Assembly: GCF_028550435.1 (NCBI RefSeq)
Contig: NZ_JAQQKV010000001.1
Span: 1,364,001 to 1,428,000, forward strand
Direction: 5' to 3'
DNA length: 64,000 nucleotides
DNA from: Asticcacaulis machinosus
GTDB lineage: Bacteria > Pseudomonadota > Alphaproteobacteria > Caulobacterales > Caulobacteraceae
Part shown: in pieces, positions 35,382-45,023 of the stretch
Numbering within the stretch: position 1 is the first letter of the stretch
Layout of the letters: every line of letters starts with the position of its first letter
Notes under the pieces: model-generated
What the model was told of the DNA's origin: nothing
The model's database searches: none
What the model saw: only the letters and a program-made list of their open reading frames with translations
Translations under genes and position numbers: made by a program

Positions 35382-35514
35382 CTTAAGAACCTCCCCTGAT
35401 TTAAGGGGAGGATGTCACGTAGTGACAGGTGGGGTTAACCTCACTTTCAGCGCCGAATTAACCCCACCACCGCTAACGCGGTCCCCCTCCCCTAAAATTA
35501 GGGGAGGTTCTTAG
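35382..35514. repeat. GC-rich palindromic intergenic element, copy 3 (reductase|PTPS)
   Basis: 133 bases: left end CTTAAGAACCTCCCCT, right end AGGGGAGGTTCTTAG. Core GTGGGGTTAAC and AATTAACCCCACCACC plus CGCTAACGCGGTCCCCC. It starts in the base after the reductase stop codon. Confidence 0.88.
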
Positions 35515-35578
35515 TTTGACATCATGCCCTATATAGGATTTAGCAACCCTAAGTTTTTTCGCCTGTCTTGAGCACAGT

Positions 35579-36133
35579 ATGCCCCAGATTCAGTTCACCC
35601 GCCGCTTTTCCATGGCCCACCGCCTGCGCGCCGACGCCTCGTCGAAGTGCCTGACCCCGCATGGCCATAACGAGTTCGTCAAGGTGACCTTAAAGGCCAA
35701 GCCCTCGGCCCCGGCCGTTGCGTGGGGCCACCGCAACTATGCCTTAAGTTTTGAGGCCCTGAAACGCGACTGGCACGCCTTTGTTGACAACGCGCTCGAT
35801 CACGCTTTTCAGCTTGGCCATGACGACCCGATGATCGGCTATTTCCGCAACCATGAGCCGCACCTACTGCCGCGTCTGCTGGTCATCACAGGCGACCCGA
35901 CGACTGAGGCCGTAGCGATGGCGCTCTATCATAAGCTTAATGCCATCCTGTCCGCCCATGTGCCGGATTTCGAATGCGTGCGCTTTGAGATCGAAGAAAC
36001 CCCGACCAACAGCGTCATCCTGACCCTCGAGGATCTGGCCGAATGTACCTTTAATTTCGGGGCCTGGACGCACCGTCCCGACCAAAGCATCAACGATCTG
36101 GAGCCTGGACATAACTTGGAATTTGGCGCATGA
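35579..36133 (+). CDS. 6-pyruvoyl-tetrahydropterin synthase/QueD-like enzyme
   Basis: 184 residues, T-fold family. Zinc ligands His14 (FSMAHRL), His28 and His30 (CLTPHGH), with catalytic Cys24; LDHAF and EETPTNS supply the other catalytic residues. The Cys24 pattern CxxxHGH suits QueD or PTPS rather than the folate-bypass PTPS-III type, which has Glu there. It is longer than minimal QueD (~120) because of an insert around 45-75. Makes 6-carboxytetrahydropterin (queuosine) or tetrahydropterin from dihydroneopterin triphosphate. Overlaps folB by four bases (ATGA). Confidence 0.88.
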   Translation: MPQIQFTRRFSMAHRLRADASSKCLTPHGHNEFVKVTLKAKPSAPAVAWGHRNYALSFEALKRDWHAFVDNALDHAFQLGHDDPMIGYFRNHEPHLLPRLLVITGDPTTEAVAMALYHKLNAILSAHVPDFECVRFEIEETPTNSVILTLEDLAECTFNFGAWTHRPDQSINDLEPGHNLEFGA

Positions 36134-36483
36134 ACCTGAAATCTCGTAAGATTTTTGTCCGGGGTTTAAAGGTTGAGGCCGCCATCGGCATCTATGATCA
36201 TGAACATGGGCGAACCCAGCCCCTGATCATCGATGCGGTGATCACGGTCGGCACCCATCCCATCCACGGCCTGAAAGACACGCTCAACTATGAGCTCGTC
36301 GGGCAGTTTGCGCGCGACATTATCGCCCGCGGCCACATCAAGCTGGTGGAGTCTCTGGCCGAGGACATCGCCACCCACCTGCTGGAACTGCCGATCGCAC
36401 AGGCCGTCGAGGTCACCATCAACAAACCCGAAGCCCTGTCCGATGCCGATCAGGCTGGCTGCACGGTCGTCCTTGAGCGATGA
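36130..36483 (+). CDS. folB: Dihydroneopterin aldolase
   Basis: 117 residues, normal FolB length. Splits dihydroneopterin into hydroxymethyl-dihydropterin and glycolaldehyde in folate synthesis. Conserved Glu in AAIGIYDHEHGR and catalytic Lys in TINKPEAL near the C-terminus are present. Overlaps both neighbours by four bases, so a translationally coupled PTPS-folB-DinB unit. Confidence 0.93.
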   Translation: MNLKSRKIFVRGLKVEAAIGIYDHEHGRTQPLIIDAVITVGTHPIHGLKDTLNYELVGQFARDIIARGHIKLVESLAEDIATHLLELPIAQAVEVTINKPEALSDADQAGCTVVLER

Positions 36484-37010
36484 GCCATAAAGCTGCCCTT
36501 GCCCTGCTGGCGCAATACAATTCGTGGATGAACGCCAAACTGATCGAAGCTATCCGCGGCTTAAGTCACGAGGATTTGTGGGCCGATCGCGGTGCTTTTT
36601 TTGGCTCGGTCATGGGTACGCTCAACCATCTGATCGTCGCTGACATCATCTGGGGTAAGCGCCTGGCCGGTCATGCGACCAGCGGCGCGCTCACGCCAAT
36701 CCATGATTACCCCATGCCTACCGGGCTAAATGCCGTCCTTTTTGAGCGGCTGGAGGACTATATTCCCGCCCGTCAGGCGCTTGACCAGTTGATGATCGAC
36801 TATATCGGCAGCCTTGATGACGATATGCTGGAAACCCCGCTTAGCTATGTGCGCGGCAATAATGAGCCCCACACCAAGGCGCTCGGCCTCGTCCTGACCC
36901 ATATCTTTAATCACCAGACTCACCACCGCGGTCAGATCACGACCTTGTTGTCGCAAATGGGCATCGATGTAGGGGTGACGGATATACTGGCTTTGGTGCC
37001 CGAACTTTAA
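36480..37010 (+). CDS. DinB-like putative metalloenzyme
   Basis: 176 residues, four-helix DinB/YfiT-like fold. Three-His metal site: NHLIVADIIW (helix 2) and IFNHQTHHRGQ (helix 4). Family members are thiol-dependent transferases or of unknown function; the substrate here is not known. Start overlaps the folB stop, so it is co-expressed with the pterin genes. Confidence 0.88.
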   Translation: MSHKAALALLAQYNSWMNAKLIEAIRGLSHEDLWADRGAFFGSVMGTLNHLIVADIIWGKRLAGHATSGALTPIHDYPMPTGLNAVLFERLEDYIPARQALDQLMIDYIGSLDDDMLETPLSYVRGNNEPHTKALGLVLTHIFNHQTHHRGQITTLLSQMGIDVGVTDILALVPEL

Positions 37011-37072
37011 CCCCTTGCGTCCGGTGGAGTTTTGCCTAAGTTAGACCGGTCTTTATTTATTAGTCAGTGATC

Positions 37073-37474
37073 ATGTCCCCCGAAACGCCTGCCCCTATTT
37101 CCGAAAAACCTGCGTCCCAGCTCAAAGCCTTTTTCGGCAATCCGCGTCTGGTGCCGATGATCAACTATCTGCTGTTCTTTATCTTCCTGATGAGTCTGGG
37201 CTTTACCGGGATTTTGGCGATTACATTGATTTACCTGTTTCAGGACAATGCCCCCGACTGGCTGAAATCCCACTATGAATTTCAGAAGCGCACCTTCTGG
37301 ATCGGGATTCCTCTGGTCATCGCACTGATCGTGATTACCGGCCTTAAAATCCCGTTTCTGGCCTGGGTGGCGTTCGGCAGTGTCTTTATCTGGACGGTGG
37401 GTCGCAGCGTGGTCGGTTTCAACCATCTGGTTCACAACCGCCCCTACCCCACCCCCAAAGGCTGGTTGATTTAA
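37073..37474 (+). CDS. COG3671-like small membrane protein
   Basis: 133 residues. Soluble N-terminus, then about three hydrophobic helices, with HYEFQKRTFWIG and a C-terminal GFNHLVHNRPYPTPKGW. The pattern matches the COG3671/DUF4870-like membrane proteins of unknown function. ATG 37073 preferred over GTG 37067; no strong ribosome binding site. Converges directly on the DUF3617 gene (stops adjacent). Confidence 0.8.
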   Translation: MSPETPAPISEKPASQLKAFFGNPRLVPMINYLLFFIFLMSLGFTGILAITLIYLFQDNAPDWLKSHYEFQKRTFWIGIPLVIALIVITGLKIPFLAWVAFGSVFIWTVGRSVVGFNHLVHNRPYPTPKGWLI

Positions 37475-38080
37475 TTACTGGCCTTCGGGCGGAACCACCG
37501 ACATATCAAACAGGTTCATCTTCACATCACCGGGCATGATCACATCGCCGCCCTTCATGCTGGCCGGACACGCACCCACGCGGCGCGATTTGACGGTGAT
37601 ATTGACGACACGGTTCATATGCTCCAGCGCCGCCCCGGTTGTCTGAGACCGCGCGGTAAAAGTATAGTTGGACGTATAGTCGCCAACAAATTTGCCGTTG
37701 ATTTCGGTCTTGCCGCCTGAGCCCATGTCACATTCGGCAATCATGGCCCAATAGGGCTTGCCATCTTCGTCTTCCATGCGCGACACGGCCGTTTTGGTGC
37801 ACTTGTCGCCCGACAGGTCATTGCCGGTGATCCCTAAATGCTTATCGGTCTCGGCATCGATGCAGATTTTCATGACCGGCGCCACCCCGTCAGAGCCTTC
37901 TTCGGAATAGGCTGTCTCCCACAAACCGGGCTTGCGGGCGGGCATGGTATCCATCGGCGGGGGCTTAGGGGCTTCGACCACCGGGGTCGGCGCAGGCGGC
38001 GGCGCCTCTTCCTTTTTGCCGCAGCCCGATAAGGTGGTCACAGCTACGACAGCGGCGGCAATAAAGTATGAACTCCGCAT
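37475..38080 (-). CDS. DUF3617-like lipoprotein
   Basis: 201 residues. Excellent ribosome binding site GGAGGTACT before ATG 38080. Lipobox LSGC at about residue 20, then a Pro/Ala-rich spacer (KKEEAPPPAPTPVVEAPKP), then the DUF3617 domain beginning RKPGLWETAYSEEG, with CIDAETDKHL and a closing Cys pair (GDKCTK, AECDMG). Periplasm-facing lipoprotein; the family has no known function. Confidence 0.85.
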   Translation of the reverse strand: MRSSYFIAAAVVAVTTLSGCGKKEEAPPPAPTPVVEAPKPPPMDTMPARKPGLWETAYSEEGSDGVAPVMKICIDAETDKHLGITGNDLSGDKCTKTAVSRMEDEDGKPYWAMIAECDMGSGGKTEINGKFVGDYTSNYTFTARSQTTGAALEHMNRVVNITVKSRRVGACPASMKGGDVIMPGDVKMNLFDMSVVPPEGQ

Positions 38081-38167
38081 AGTACCTCCGCTGACACGAC
38101 GATGACCCGCATTCATAGGAAATTATCCCACGGATAGCGAGTCATTTTCGGTTAACAGCCAAAAGGC

Positions 38168-38641
38168 CTAGTTGCGCTTAGTGATCGCCTGCAAGGTTTG
38201 CAGCGTGCGCGGCAGTTCATCAGCCAGACGGCGGCACAGTTCGCGCGATCCGACCGAATAGATATCCCCGCCATCGGCGATATCGAGCGCCATCTTGGCG
38301 GTGGCTTCCAGCAGCACTTCAAACTCAAGGATCTGCTCACGCGCCAGACGCTTGGCTTCTTCCTGAAGCTTGCGCACCCGCTCATTGCGGCTTTCGCCCT
38401 TGGCCAGATAGGCCTCGGCCATACTGGCGGTCACGCTAACCTCTGGCAGATTCATCGACGGCATATCGAGCGCAATCGTGGCCAAGGTCCCATTGTGAGG
38501 CCCGCCATCGCCGTTAAAGGCAGCGTCGATGACATTGCTGTGGCCATTCATGTGCCCGTTGGCCGCATGACCATTTGAGCCATTGTCTTTGCCGTTCGGC
38601 TTGGAGACAGGCGGCACGACATTTAAACGAGTTCTACGCAT
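38168..38641 (-). CDS. Unrecognised protein with Asn/Gly/His-rich N-terminus
   Basis: 157 residues. The N-terminal third is disordered and rich in Asn, Gly and His (KDNGSNGHAANGHMNGHSN); the C-terminal 80 residues are a charged helix and a region (ESRNERVRKLQEEAKRLARE, ADGGDIYSVGSRELCRRL) that looks structured and likely conserved. Start at 38641 is close to an AGG; the upstream frame is unsupported. No known motif. Possibly a regulatory or cell-cycle accessory protein of Caulobacterales, but nothing proves it. Confidence 0.65.
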   Translation of the reverse strand: MRRTRLNVVPPVSKPNGKDNGSNGHAANGHMNGHSNVIDAAFNGDGGPHNGTLATIALDMPSMNLPEVSVTASMAEAYLAKGESRNERVRKLQEEAKRLAREQILEFEVLLEATAKMALDIADGGDIYSVGSRELCRRLADELPRTLQTLQAITKRN

Positions 38642-38972
38642 CCTATTAAACCCCACAATCCGTGTTTTAACGCGCTTTACAACCGGACACTTCGTAGTGA
38701 CCAAGCCGAGTTATGCACAGGCTGGGCCACGCTGAAATGCGGCCATATTACCCATCGTAAAGGCGTTTTTCCCTTTTCGTGCCACATTAGCACATTTAAG
38801 TCTCAGCGGTGTGACATTTTGCAACAGACAACGCGTGATCACAGCCTTGTTATTTACTTATATTTATAGGAACAGCGAGCAAACACCAGTGCGCAAATAA
38901 AGCCCCCTTCGGTCATTAAAAAGCGATAGGCATAATTATTGAGACAATGAATTGTGACCTTTGTAGCACACC
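38642..38972. other. Gene-free gap
   Basis: 331 bases between the Asn-rich gene and the four-helix membrane gene. A small hairpin GTGC-CACATTA-GCAC lies near 38780; 38850-38880 is AT-rich. No convincing ORF, no clear terminator. Promoters of the upstream minus-strand gene should lie at the left end. Confidence 0.5.
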
Positions 38973-39416
38973 TTACTGAGAGTACAGCACATTGCGCTTT
39001 ATCAAAGTCCGTATGTACAGAATCAGAGCCCCCATAAGGACACCTATCAGGGCCGGCATAAACCACATATCGCCGGTCGCCGCGATACCCGCGGACAGAG
39101 CATAGAGGTAAACCCCGTAAGCGGTCGTGCCCAGAAGACTCAAAACCACCCCCCACAGGGCACTGCCGCGGCGCAGGATAAACAGCCCCGCGCTGATCAC
39201 CCCCGCCCACACCGACAGGGTCCACGCCCCCGTAACCCACAGGGGCAGCGCACTGAAATAGGCGACTTGCGCCTCGGTCATACCAGACGCCCGGTAATAG
39301 GCCTCCCGCTGTGTGACGCTAAATATATAATCCGATGCCGCCAGCACGTTCCACACGGCCCAGAGCGCGCCGATCAGCCAGCAATGCCACGGCGCACGAT
39401 TAAGGGGGATAGTCAT
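38973..39416 (-). CDS. Small four-helix membrane protein
   Basis: 147 residues with about four hydrophobic segments. Resembles the small membrane proteins often annotated as sugar-transporter-like: SGMTEAQVAYFSALPLWVTG followed by a typical second half. Strong ribosome binding site AAGGAG seven bases from the ATG. Divergent from an AraC regulator (135 bases apart), which may control it. Confidence 0.75.
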   Translation of the reverse strand: MTIPLNRAPWHCWLIGALWAVWNVLAASDYIFSVTQREAYYRASGMTEAQVAYFSALPLWVTGAWTLSVWAGVISAGLFILRRGSALWGVVLSLLGTTAYGVYLYALSAGIAATGDMWFMPALIGVLMGALILYIRTLIKRNVLYSQ

Positions 39417-39551
39417 ATCTGATCTCCTTCAGAGTTTAGGACTGCCCCATGCACGATTTTGGTTCCGCGATCGTCCTGGCGTACAGGCGCGAACTTCACA
39501 CGGCTGCGAAATATGTTAGGCCTGTACCCAAAAAGAGCGGCGGGAGAGGAC

Positions 39552-40682
39552 ATGAGCGATATCATCAACGGGCTGGCGACCGTTTCATTGGGGATGATCC
39601 TGCTTTGCCTGTCTCTGTTAGGGATACGCCCTGACCTGAGGGCCCGCCTGCCGCTGGTGCTGGTTTTAAGCCTTGTCGGGCTGATCCTGCTGCCTGCGGC
39701 CCTGCCTCATACTCTGGCGCCAAATATATTGCCTTTTGGTCTGTGGGCGCATCTGGCCCTGGCCCCCGCCCTGTGGCTCTATGTTGCGGCCCTGACCGCA
39801 GACACTCCCTTTGCGCTCCGCAAACATCATTTGCGCCATGCCCTCATTCCCGTTTTTGGCCTGATCGTGCCAGCGCTTACGCTTCTGCTGCCCCTACCGG
39901 TGCGTGAGGCCATGCTGATGCGCGGCGAAGCCGTAAATGAGCCGTGGGCGCTTGGGCTTGCCGTCATGGCATTTGGGTTGATCCTGTTATGGATCGGGCA
40001 ATCCAGCGTCTATATCTGGCAGATTGAGCGACGCCTGAGCACCTACCGAAAACGATTGCGCGACGTCTATGCCAATACTGATGGACGGGAACTTCGGTGG
40101 CTGAGCCTTGTGACCGCCCTGATCGGCGGGCTGTGGGGCCTTCTTCTGCTCTCAACCGCCATAGAGGCGATGGGGGCAACCTCACCCGTTCCAGCGTCCG
40201 CTCTGTACCTTCCGGCCTTTTTAGGCATATGGGCGTTGGCTGTGTTTGGCCTGTCCCAGAGGCCAGGATTTGAAGGCCGCTATGCCGAAGCCGCAGATGC
40301 GTCGGCAACACAGGCACAGGCAAAATACAGCCGCTCCGCCCTCACCGAACCTCAGGCCCAGCGCATCGCCGCGCGTCTGGATAAGGCCATGCAGGATCAA
40401 CAGCTTTATCTCGACCCGACCCTTTCACTTCCGGCCCTGTCAAAACGGGTCGGCATATCCGCCAACAACATCTCCCAGACGCTCAACGGCCATCTGAACG
40501 AAACCTTTTTTGAATATATCAACCGCTGGCGCGCCGAAGCGGCCCGGCCCCTGCTGATGGAAACCGACAAGACGGTGCTGGAAATCGCGCTGGAGGTCGG
40601 CTTTAACTCTAAATCCGCCTTCTATAGCGCCTTCCGGCGGGCCACCGGCACCACGCCGACCGCCTGCCGCAAGGCCGGTTAG
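39552..40682 (+). CDS. AraC-family regulator with membrane domain
   Basis: 376 residues from ATG 39552, chosen for the GGGAGAGGAC ribosome site. Residues 1-~240 have about seven hydrophobic segments, the C-terminal ~100 form the AraC double helix-turn-helix ([21 protein letters not shown]). The same architecture as the regulator at 795-1829. Its stop overlaps the uvrB stop region by four bases, tail to tail. Confidence 0.87.
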   Translation: MSDIINGLATVSLGMILLCLSLLGIRPDLRARLPLVLVLSLVGLILLPAALPHTLAPNILPFGLWAHLALAPALWLYVAALTADTPFALRKHHLRHALIPVFGLIVPALTLLLPLPVREAMLMRGEAVNEPWALGLAVMAFGLILLWIGQSSVYIWQIERRLSTYRKRLRDVYANTDGRELRWLSLVTALIGGLWGLLLLSTAIEAMGATSPVPASALYLPAFLGIWALAVFGLSQRPGFEGRYAEAADASATQAQAKYSRSALTEPQAQRIAARLDKAMQDQQLYLDPTLSLPALSKRVGISANNISQTLNGHLNETFFEYINRWRAEAARPLLMETDKTVLEIALEVGFNSKSAFYSAFRRATGTTPTACRKAG

Positions 40683-42880
40683 CTGCTACCACTAATCATA
40701 TCTTTAGCAAACTCCAGATCGAGCAGCTTCAGCCGCTTGACCTCATCGCGCAGGCGAGCCGCTTCCTCGAACTCCAGATTACTAGCGGCTTCGCGCATCC
40801 GGTTCTCAAGGTCTTTGAGCGTCGCCTGAAAGTTGGAGCCCAGAAACGGCTTGGCGTCTTTTTCGGCCACGCCCATCGGCACATTGACCCGATCGGCCTT
40901 CTCATAGGGGCTGTCGAGGATATCGGCGATGCCGCGCTTGACCGATTCCGGCGTGATGCCATGCTCGGCATTATAGGCCAGTTGCTTGTCGCGGCGGCGG
41001 CTGGTCTCCGCCAGAGCCCGCTCCATCGATCCGGTCATCTTGTCGGCATAGAGGATCACCCGTCCGTCGACATTACGCGCCGCCCGCCCGATCGTCTGGA
41101 TCAGCGAGGTTTCCGACCGCAGGAAACCTTCCTTATCGGCATCCAGTATCGCCACGAAGCCACATTCGGGGATATCCAGCCCCTCCCGCAGCAGGTTGAT
41201 CCCGATCAGCACATCAAACGCGCCCAGCCGAAGGTCGCGGATGATCTCGATCCGCTCCAGCGTGTCGATATCCGAGTGCATATAGCGCACCCGCACCCCC
41301 TGCTCGTGCATATACTCAGTCAGGTTTTCTGCCATCTTTTTGGTCAGAACCGTCACAAGGCTGCGATAGCCCTGTTTAGCGACCTGGCGCACCTCGGCAA
41401 TGACATCATCAACTTGGTTCGCGCCGTCTTTCGACACCGGACGTATCTCAACCGGCGGATCGATCAGGCCGGTCGGACGAATGACCTGCTCAGCAAAGAC
41501 GCCTTGGGTACGGTCCATCTCCCAGTTGCCGGGCGTAGCGGACACATAGATGGACTGCGGGCGCATGGCGTCCCATTCCTCGAACTTGAGTGGCCGGTTA
41601 TCGAGGCACGACGGCAAGCGGAAGCCGTATTCCGACAGGGTCGATTTACGCGCAAAGTCGCCCTTATACATGCCGCCGATCTGCGAAACCGAGACATGGC
41701 TTTCATCGACAAACAGCAGGGCATTCTCCGGCAGATATTCAAAAAAGGTCGGCGGCGGATCGCCCGGATTACGACCGGTCAGATAGCGGGAATAGTTTTC
41801 GATCCCTGCACAGGCCCCGGTCGCCTCCATCATCTCAAGGTCAAAGGTCGTGCGCTGCTCAAGGCGCTGAGCCTCCAGCAGCTTGCCCTCGGCGCGCAGT
41901 TGATCAAGGCGCAGCTTAAGCTCGGCCTTGATGCGGTCGATGGCCTGCTTCAGGGTCGGGCGCGGGGTGACATAGTGGCTGGCGGCATAGACCTTAAGGT
42001 CGTTCAGATCGGCGGTCTTCTTACCCGTCAGCGGATCAAACTCGGTCAGGGCCTCGATCTCATCGCCAAACAGCGAAATCCGCCAGGCGCGGTCTTCGTA
42101 GTGGGCTGGAAATATCTCGATAACATCACCCCGCCGCCTGAAACTACCGCGCTCAAACGCCATATCATTGCGCTTATATTGCAGGGCCACCAGATCGGCG
42201 CGCAGTTGTGCCTCATCGATGATCTGACCGACTTTCAGCTCAAAGGTCATGGCGGTATAGGTCTCGACCGAACCGATACCGTAGATGCACGAAACGGATG
42301 CCACAATGATCACGTCATCGCGTTCCAGAATCGCCCGTGTCGCCGAATGCCGCATCCGGTCGATCTGCTCGTTAATCGACGAATCCTTTTCGATATAGGT
42401 GTCGGTGCGCGGGACGTAGGCTTCGGGCTGGTAATAGTCGTAGTAAGAGACGAAATATTCGACGGCATTATCGGGAAAGAACGCCTTGAACTCACTATAA
42501 AGCTGGGCGGCCAGGGTCTTATTGTGGGCCATGATCAGGGCTGGCCGCTGGGTCTGTTCGATAATCTTGGCCATGGTGAAGGTCTTACCCGACCCGGTCA
42601 CCCCCAGCAGCACCTGATCGCGCTCATGGCCCTCAATCCCCGCCAGCAGATCGGCAATGGCCGTTGGCTGATCGCCGGCCGGTTCATAGGGCGCATTGAG
42701 GCGAAAGCGCTTACCGCCCTCGGACTTATCGGGCCGCTCAGGCTTATGCGGCACCCACAGAACAGGACTGACGTCCTGAACAAAGCCCCCCGAATGATCC
42801 GAAAAGCCGGACGGGGCCATATCTGAAACGGAAAACGGCGCGATGAGATGAGCCGACGTGCTGAGAGGAGAACGTGTCAT
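40679..42880 (-). CDS. uvrB: Excinuclease ABC subunit B
   Basis: 733 residues from ATG 42880. DNA helicase-like damage verifier of nucleotide excision repair. Walker [14 protein letters not shown], beta-hairpin [12 protein letters not shown], helicase motifs [14 protein letters not shown] and [39 protein letters not shown], and a C-terminal UVR domain ([18 protein letters not shown]) that contacts UvrC. Starts further upstream lack support. No LexA-type GTTC-N7-GTTC site was seen at the start. Confidence 0.97.
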   Translation of the reverse strand: MTRSPLSTSAHLIAPFSVSDMAPSGFSDHSGGFVQDVSPVLWVPHKPERPDKSEGGKRFRLNAPYEPAGDQPTAIADLLAGIEGHERDQVLLGVTGSGKTFTMAKIIEQTQRPALIMAHNKTLAAQLYSEFKAFFPDNAVEYFVSYYDYYQPEAYVPRTDTYIEKDSSINEQIDRMRHSATRAILERDDVIIVASVSCIYGIGSVETYTAMTFELKVGQIIDEAQLRADLVALQYKRNDMAFERGSFRRRGDVIEIFPAHYEDRAWRISLFGDEIEALTEFDPLTGKKTADLNDLKVYAASHYVTPRPTLKQAIDRIKAELKLRLDQLRAEGKLLEAQRLEQRTTFDLEMMEATGACAGIENYSRYLTGRNPGDPPPTFFEYLPENALLFVDESHVSVSQIGGMYKGDFARKSTLSEYGFRLPSCLDNRPLKFEEWDAMRPQSIYVSATPGNWEMDRTQGVFAEQVIRPTGLIDPPVEIRPVSKDGANQVDDVIAEVRQVAKQGYRSLVTVLTKKMAENLTEYMHEQGVRVRYMHSDIDTLERIEIIRDLRLGAFDVLIGINLLREGLDIPECGFVAILDADKEGFLRSETSLIQTIGRAARNVDGRVILYADKMTGSMERALAETSRRRDKQLAYNAEHGITPESVKRGIADILDSPYEKADRVNVPMGVAEKDAKPFLGSNFQATLKDLENRMREAASNLEFEEAARLRDEVKRLKLLDLEFAKDMISGSS

Positions 42881-43548
42881 GAACACAATGTAGCTTTTTA
42901 AAATAAAAATGAAAGGTGCCAACACAAAATGTTTCACCCGCCCCCTTTTCAGCCCCGTCCGTCCGCACACCGCCTATTGACATGTATTCGCTGGAAAGGG
43001 GCCCGCGCGAATTTCCTCATAGAGATCAAGGCCATTTACCCCCTCTGTGGATAGCCGCATCGCTCAATACGGTAAAAATCGCAGCGCCCTCCCGTTTAAA
43101 ACTTTATTAACAGGCCATTAAATTGACTAACGATCAGCGAATACAGAACAGACCAACAATAAAAATCAGGCAAAACGAAGAGCGAAAGTAATTTGTACTT
43201 ACAAAATCATGTCAATATAAATCGCATTAACTATGACATCCGCCCCTTATGAACTGTAGCTATAGTCTATTGTTTTGAGGCAGAACTGTGCTAAGTTCAG
43301 AACATATTCATGGCGAACACATTTCCGCCACATTTGTGATGTTAACCGCACCTCCGAACGCGGTGGCCCTGTTATCCCTGCCAAGTGCTTCAGGGCGCCC
43401 GCGCGGCAAAAAGCCGTAGGTTCAGACTTTAAGTTAGTACGCTTAAGCCGAGTTGAATTTTACGCACCTTTTCCGGGGAGCCTCAAAGGCTCTCGTCACA
43501 TAGGACTCGAAACCTTTGGTTTTGAAACTCAACCTGCGTGTTCCGAAG
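42881..43548. other. Long gene-free gap between uvrB and the SleB gene
   Basis: 668 bases. Holds a TTAA-N7-TTAA box (43107-43121), a GAACT-N6-AGTTC palindrome (43283-43298) and an AT-rich middle (43080-43260). A GAGCC/GGCTC hairpin sits at ~43479. No long ORF convinces; a small RNA cannot be excluded. Confidence 0.5.
43107..43121. promoter_or_regulatory. Candidate CtrA box upstream of the cell-wall hydrolase gene
   Basis: TTAA (43107-43110), seven bases, TTAA (43118-43121). Exact CtrA consensus in the AT-rich part of the uvrB/SleB gap, about 430 bases before the SleB ATG. Could serve either divergent gene. Confidence 0.4.
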
Positions 43549-44736
43549 ATGAACCTCAAAGACCGCACCAAAGCGCGGGCTATGATGGCGGCGTCATCGA
43601 TCGGTCTCCTGCTGGGCGCTGCCGTGGGCGCTGCCTGGCTGGGCGGCCACATGTCACGCAACTCCAATGTCCACTTTCAGGCCGAGCGCCTGCTTGACGT
43701 TGCCGATAACGGCTTCGCGGACGAACACTTTCTGAATATGTCAGCCGTGGCACCGGTGCGGGCCACACATAACCCAATCGCCCTCTCTACCGATCAGGCC
43801 TCCATCGACCGCAGCGCTATGGCCATTGCCATGCGTTACGATCCCGCCGTCAGCCCGTCTCAGGCCCTGCGCGACCGTCAGTCGATCCTGCTGGCGCAAA
43901 ACCTGTCCTCCTTACGCGCCGATCCGCATCGCCCTCAGCGTCAGATCCGCACCCGCAAACAGGGCGGAGATGACGCTCAGATCGTTCAGGCCAGCTTAGG
44001 GATGGGCCTTAGCAAAGAGGGCCTTCTGGGCCGGCCTCGTTCTCAGGCGGCCGCCCCCTTTGCGCTTGAGGGCCGCTCCCGCAGCGATATGGACTGCCTG
44101 ACTCAGGCCGTCTACCACGAAGCCCGCGGCGAAACCGAAGCCGGTCAGCGCGCCGTAGCTCAGGTTATCCTGAACCGCGTCCGCCACCCCGCCTTCCCCA
44201 AGACCATCTGTAATGTGGTCTATCAGGGCGCCTATCACCGCACCGGCTGCCAGTTCAGCTTTACCTGTAACGGTGCTTTGGGCCGCCGCGTTGAAAACTG
44301 GGCCTGGAAGCGCGCCGAGAAGATCGCCTCTGACGCCCTGTCCGGTCAGGTGATGGCCAGCGTCGGCACCTCAACCCATTTTCACACCACTCAGGTCAAT
44401 CCGTCATGGTCAGGCCGCATGGATCGCATTGCCACCGTCGGCAGCCACGTCTTTTATCAGTTCAAGGGTGCCCGCTCCCAGATGGCGCGTAACAACCGCG
44501 GCATCAGCCCGTCAGCCGCTCCACAACTGGTCAAGGCCCCCGAAACCGAAGCTGTGATCGAAGCGCCCGCCGATGACGTTACGACCGTTCTGAACCGTCA
44601 GCAGGCCCCGGAAATTCGGGCCATGCAGGTAACCGATACCCTCAAAGGTACGCCCGCAAATGAGCTGGTCAGCACCCTGACCAAGCCCGCCAAGGCCGCC
44701 CCGCCTGAAAAAACAGCCCCCGGCAACGCCTCTTAA
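43549..44736 (+). CDS. SleB-like cell-wall hydrolase
   Basis: 395 residues. One N-terminal membrane anchor (~15-36) puts the rest in the periplasm. The SleB/Hydrolase_2 domain (~residues 180-310) starts DMDCLTQAVYHEARGETEAG, with the catalytic Glu in YHEARGE, and includes ILNRVRHPAFPKTICNVVYQ and FSFTCNG. It acts on peptidoglycan (lytic transglycosylase or amidase like). A Pro/Ala-rich C-terminus follows. The ATG 43549 is used; a TTG 33 bases upstream has no ribosome site. Ends at a strong terminator. Confidence 0.9.
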   Translation: MNLKDRTKARAMMAASSIGLLLGAAVGAAWLGGHMSRNSNVHFQAERLLDVADNGFADEHFLNMSAVAPVRATHNPIALSTDQASIDRSAMAIAMRYDPAVSPSQALRDRQSILLAQNLSSLRADPHRPQRQIRTRKQGGDDAQIVQASLGMGLSKEGLLGRPRSQAAAPFALEGRSRSDMDCLTQAVYHEARGETEAGQRAVAQVILNRVRHPAFPKTICNVVYQGAYHRTGCQFSFTCNGALGRRVENWAWKRAEKIASDALSGQVMASVGTSTHFHTTQVNPSWSGRMDRIATVGSHVFYQFKGARSQMARNNRGISPSAAPQLVKAPETEAVIEAPADDVTTVLNRQQAPEIRAMQVTDTLKGTPANELVSTLTKPAKAAPPEKTAPGNAS

Positions 44737-44776
44737 GACTAAAAATCGGCCTGAAATCGTTAATGGCTCAAAATTT

Positions 44777-44805
44777 AAGGCCCTGCCCTCCGGCAGGGCC
44801 TTTTT
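44777..44805 (+). terminator. Terminator after SleB gene
   Basis: AAGGCCCTGCC (44777-44787), loop CTCC, GGCAGGGCCTT (44792-44802), T run. Perfect 11-base stem. Confidence 0.92.
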
Positions 44806-44995
44806 CACACCAAAGCCATACCAATGAATACCTTAATCGCGCCAGATGAGGCCTGACTGCGGCCGCAACGGGCATTGCCGCCCCCCAAATATGGTTAACG
44901 CCACGCCCGGTAACCATCTTCCTTTACCCTGTTAGGAATTCGACAACTATAATCTGACATGTTTGCGCCCAAGGCTTGAGGTCTGCGACTCATGC

Positions 44996-45023
44996 CGTGA
45001 GGCCGATTGATTCGGTACTCACG
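44996..45023 (+). promoter_or_regulatory. Stacked hairpin in receptor leader
   Basis: CGTGAG (44996-45001) pairs with CTCACG (45018-45023), enclosing CCGA/TCGG. It lies 117 bases before the receptor start. No match to a known riboswitch was found by eye. Confidence 0.45.

Noticed and set aside
40961-42826. 621-codon ORF on the plus strand opposite uvrB
   Set aside because: Exact antisense of a well-supported uvrB; a high-GC shadow frame without motifs or ribosome site.
42881-42990. LexA site for uvrB
   Set aside because: Searched for GTTC-N7-GTTC; the GAAC near the start has no partner at the right distance.
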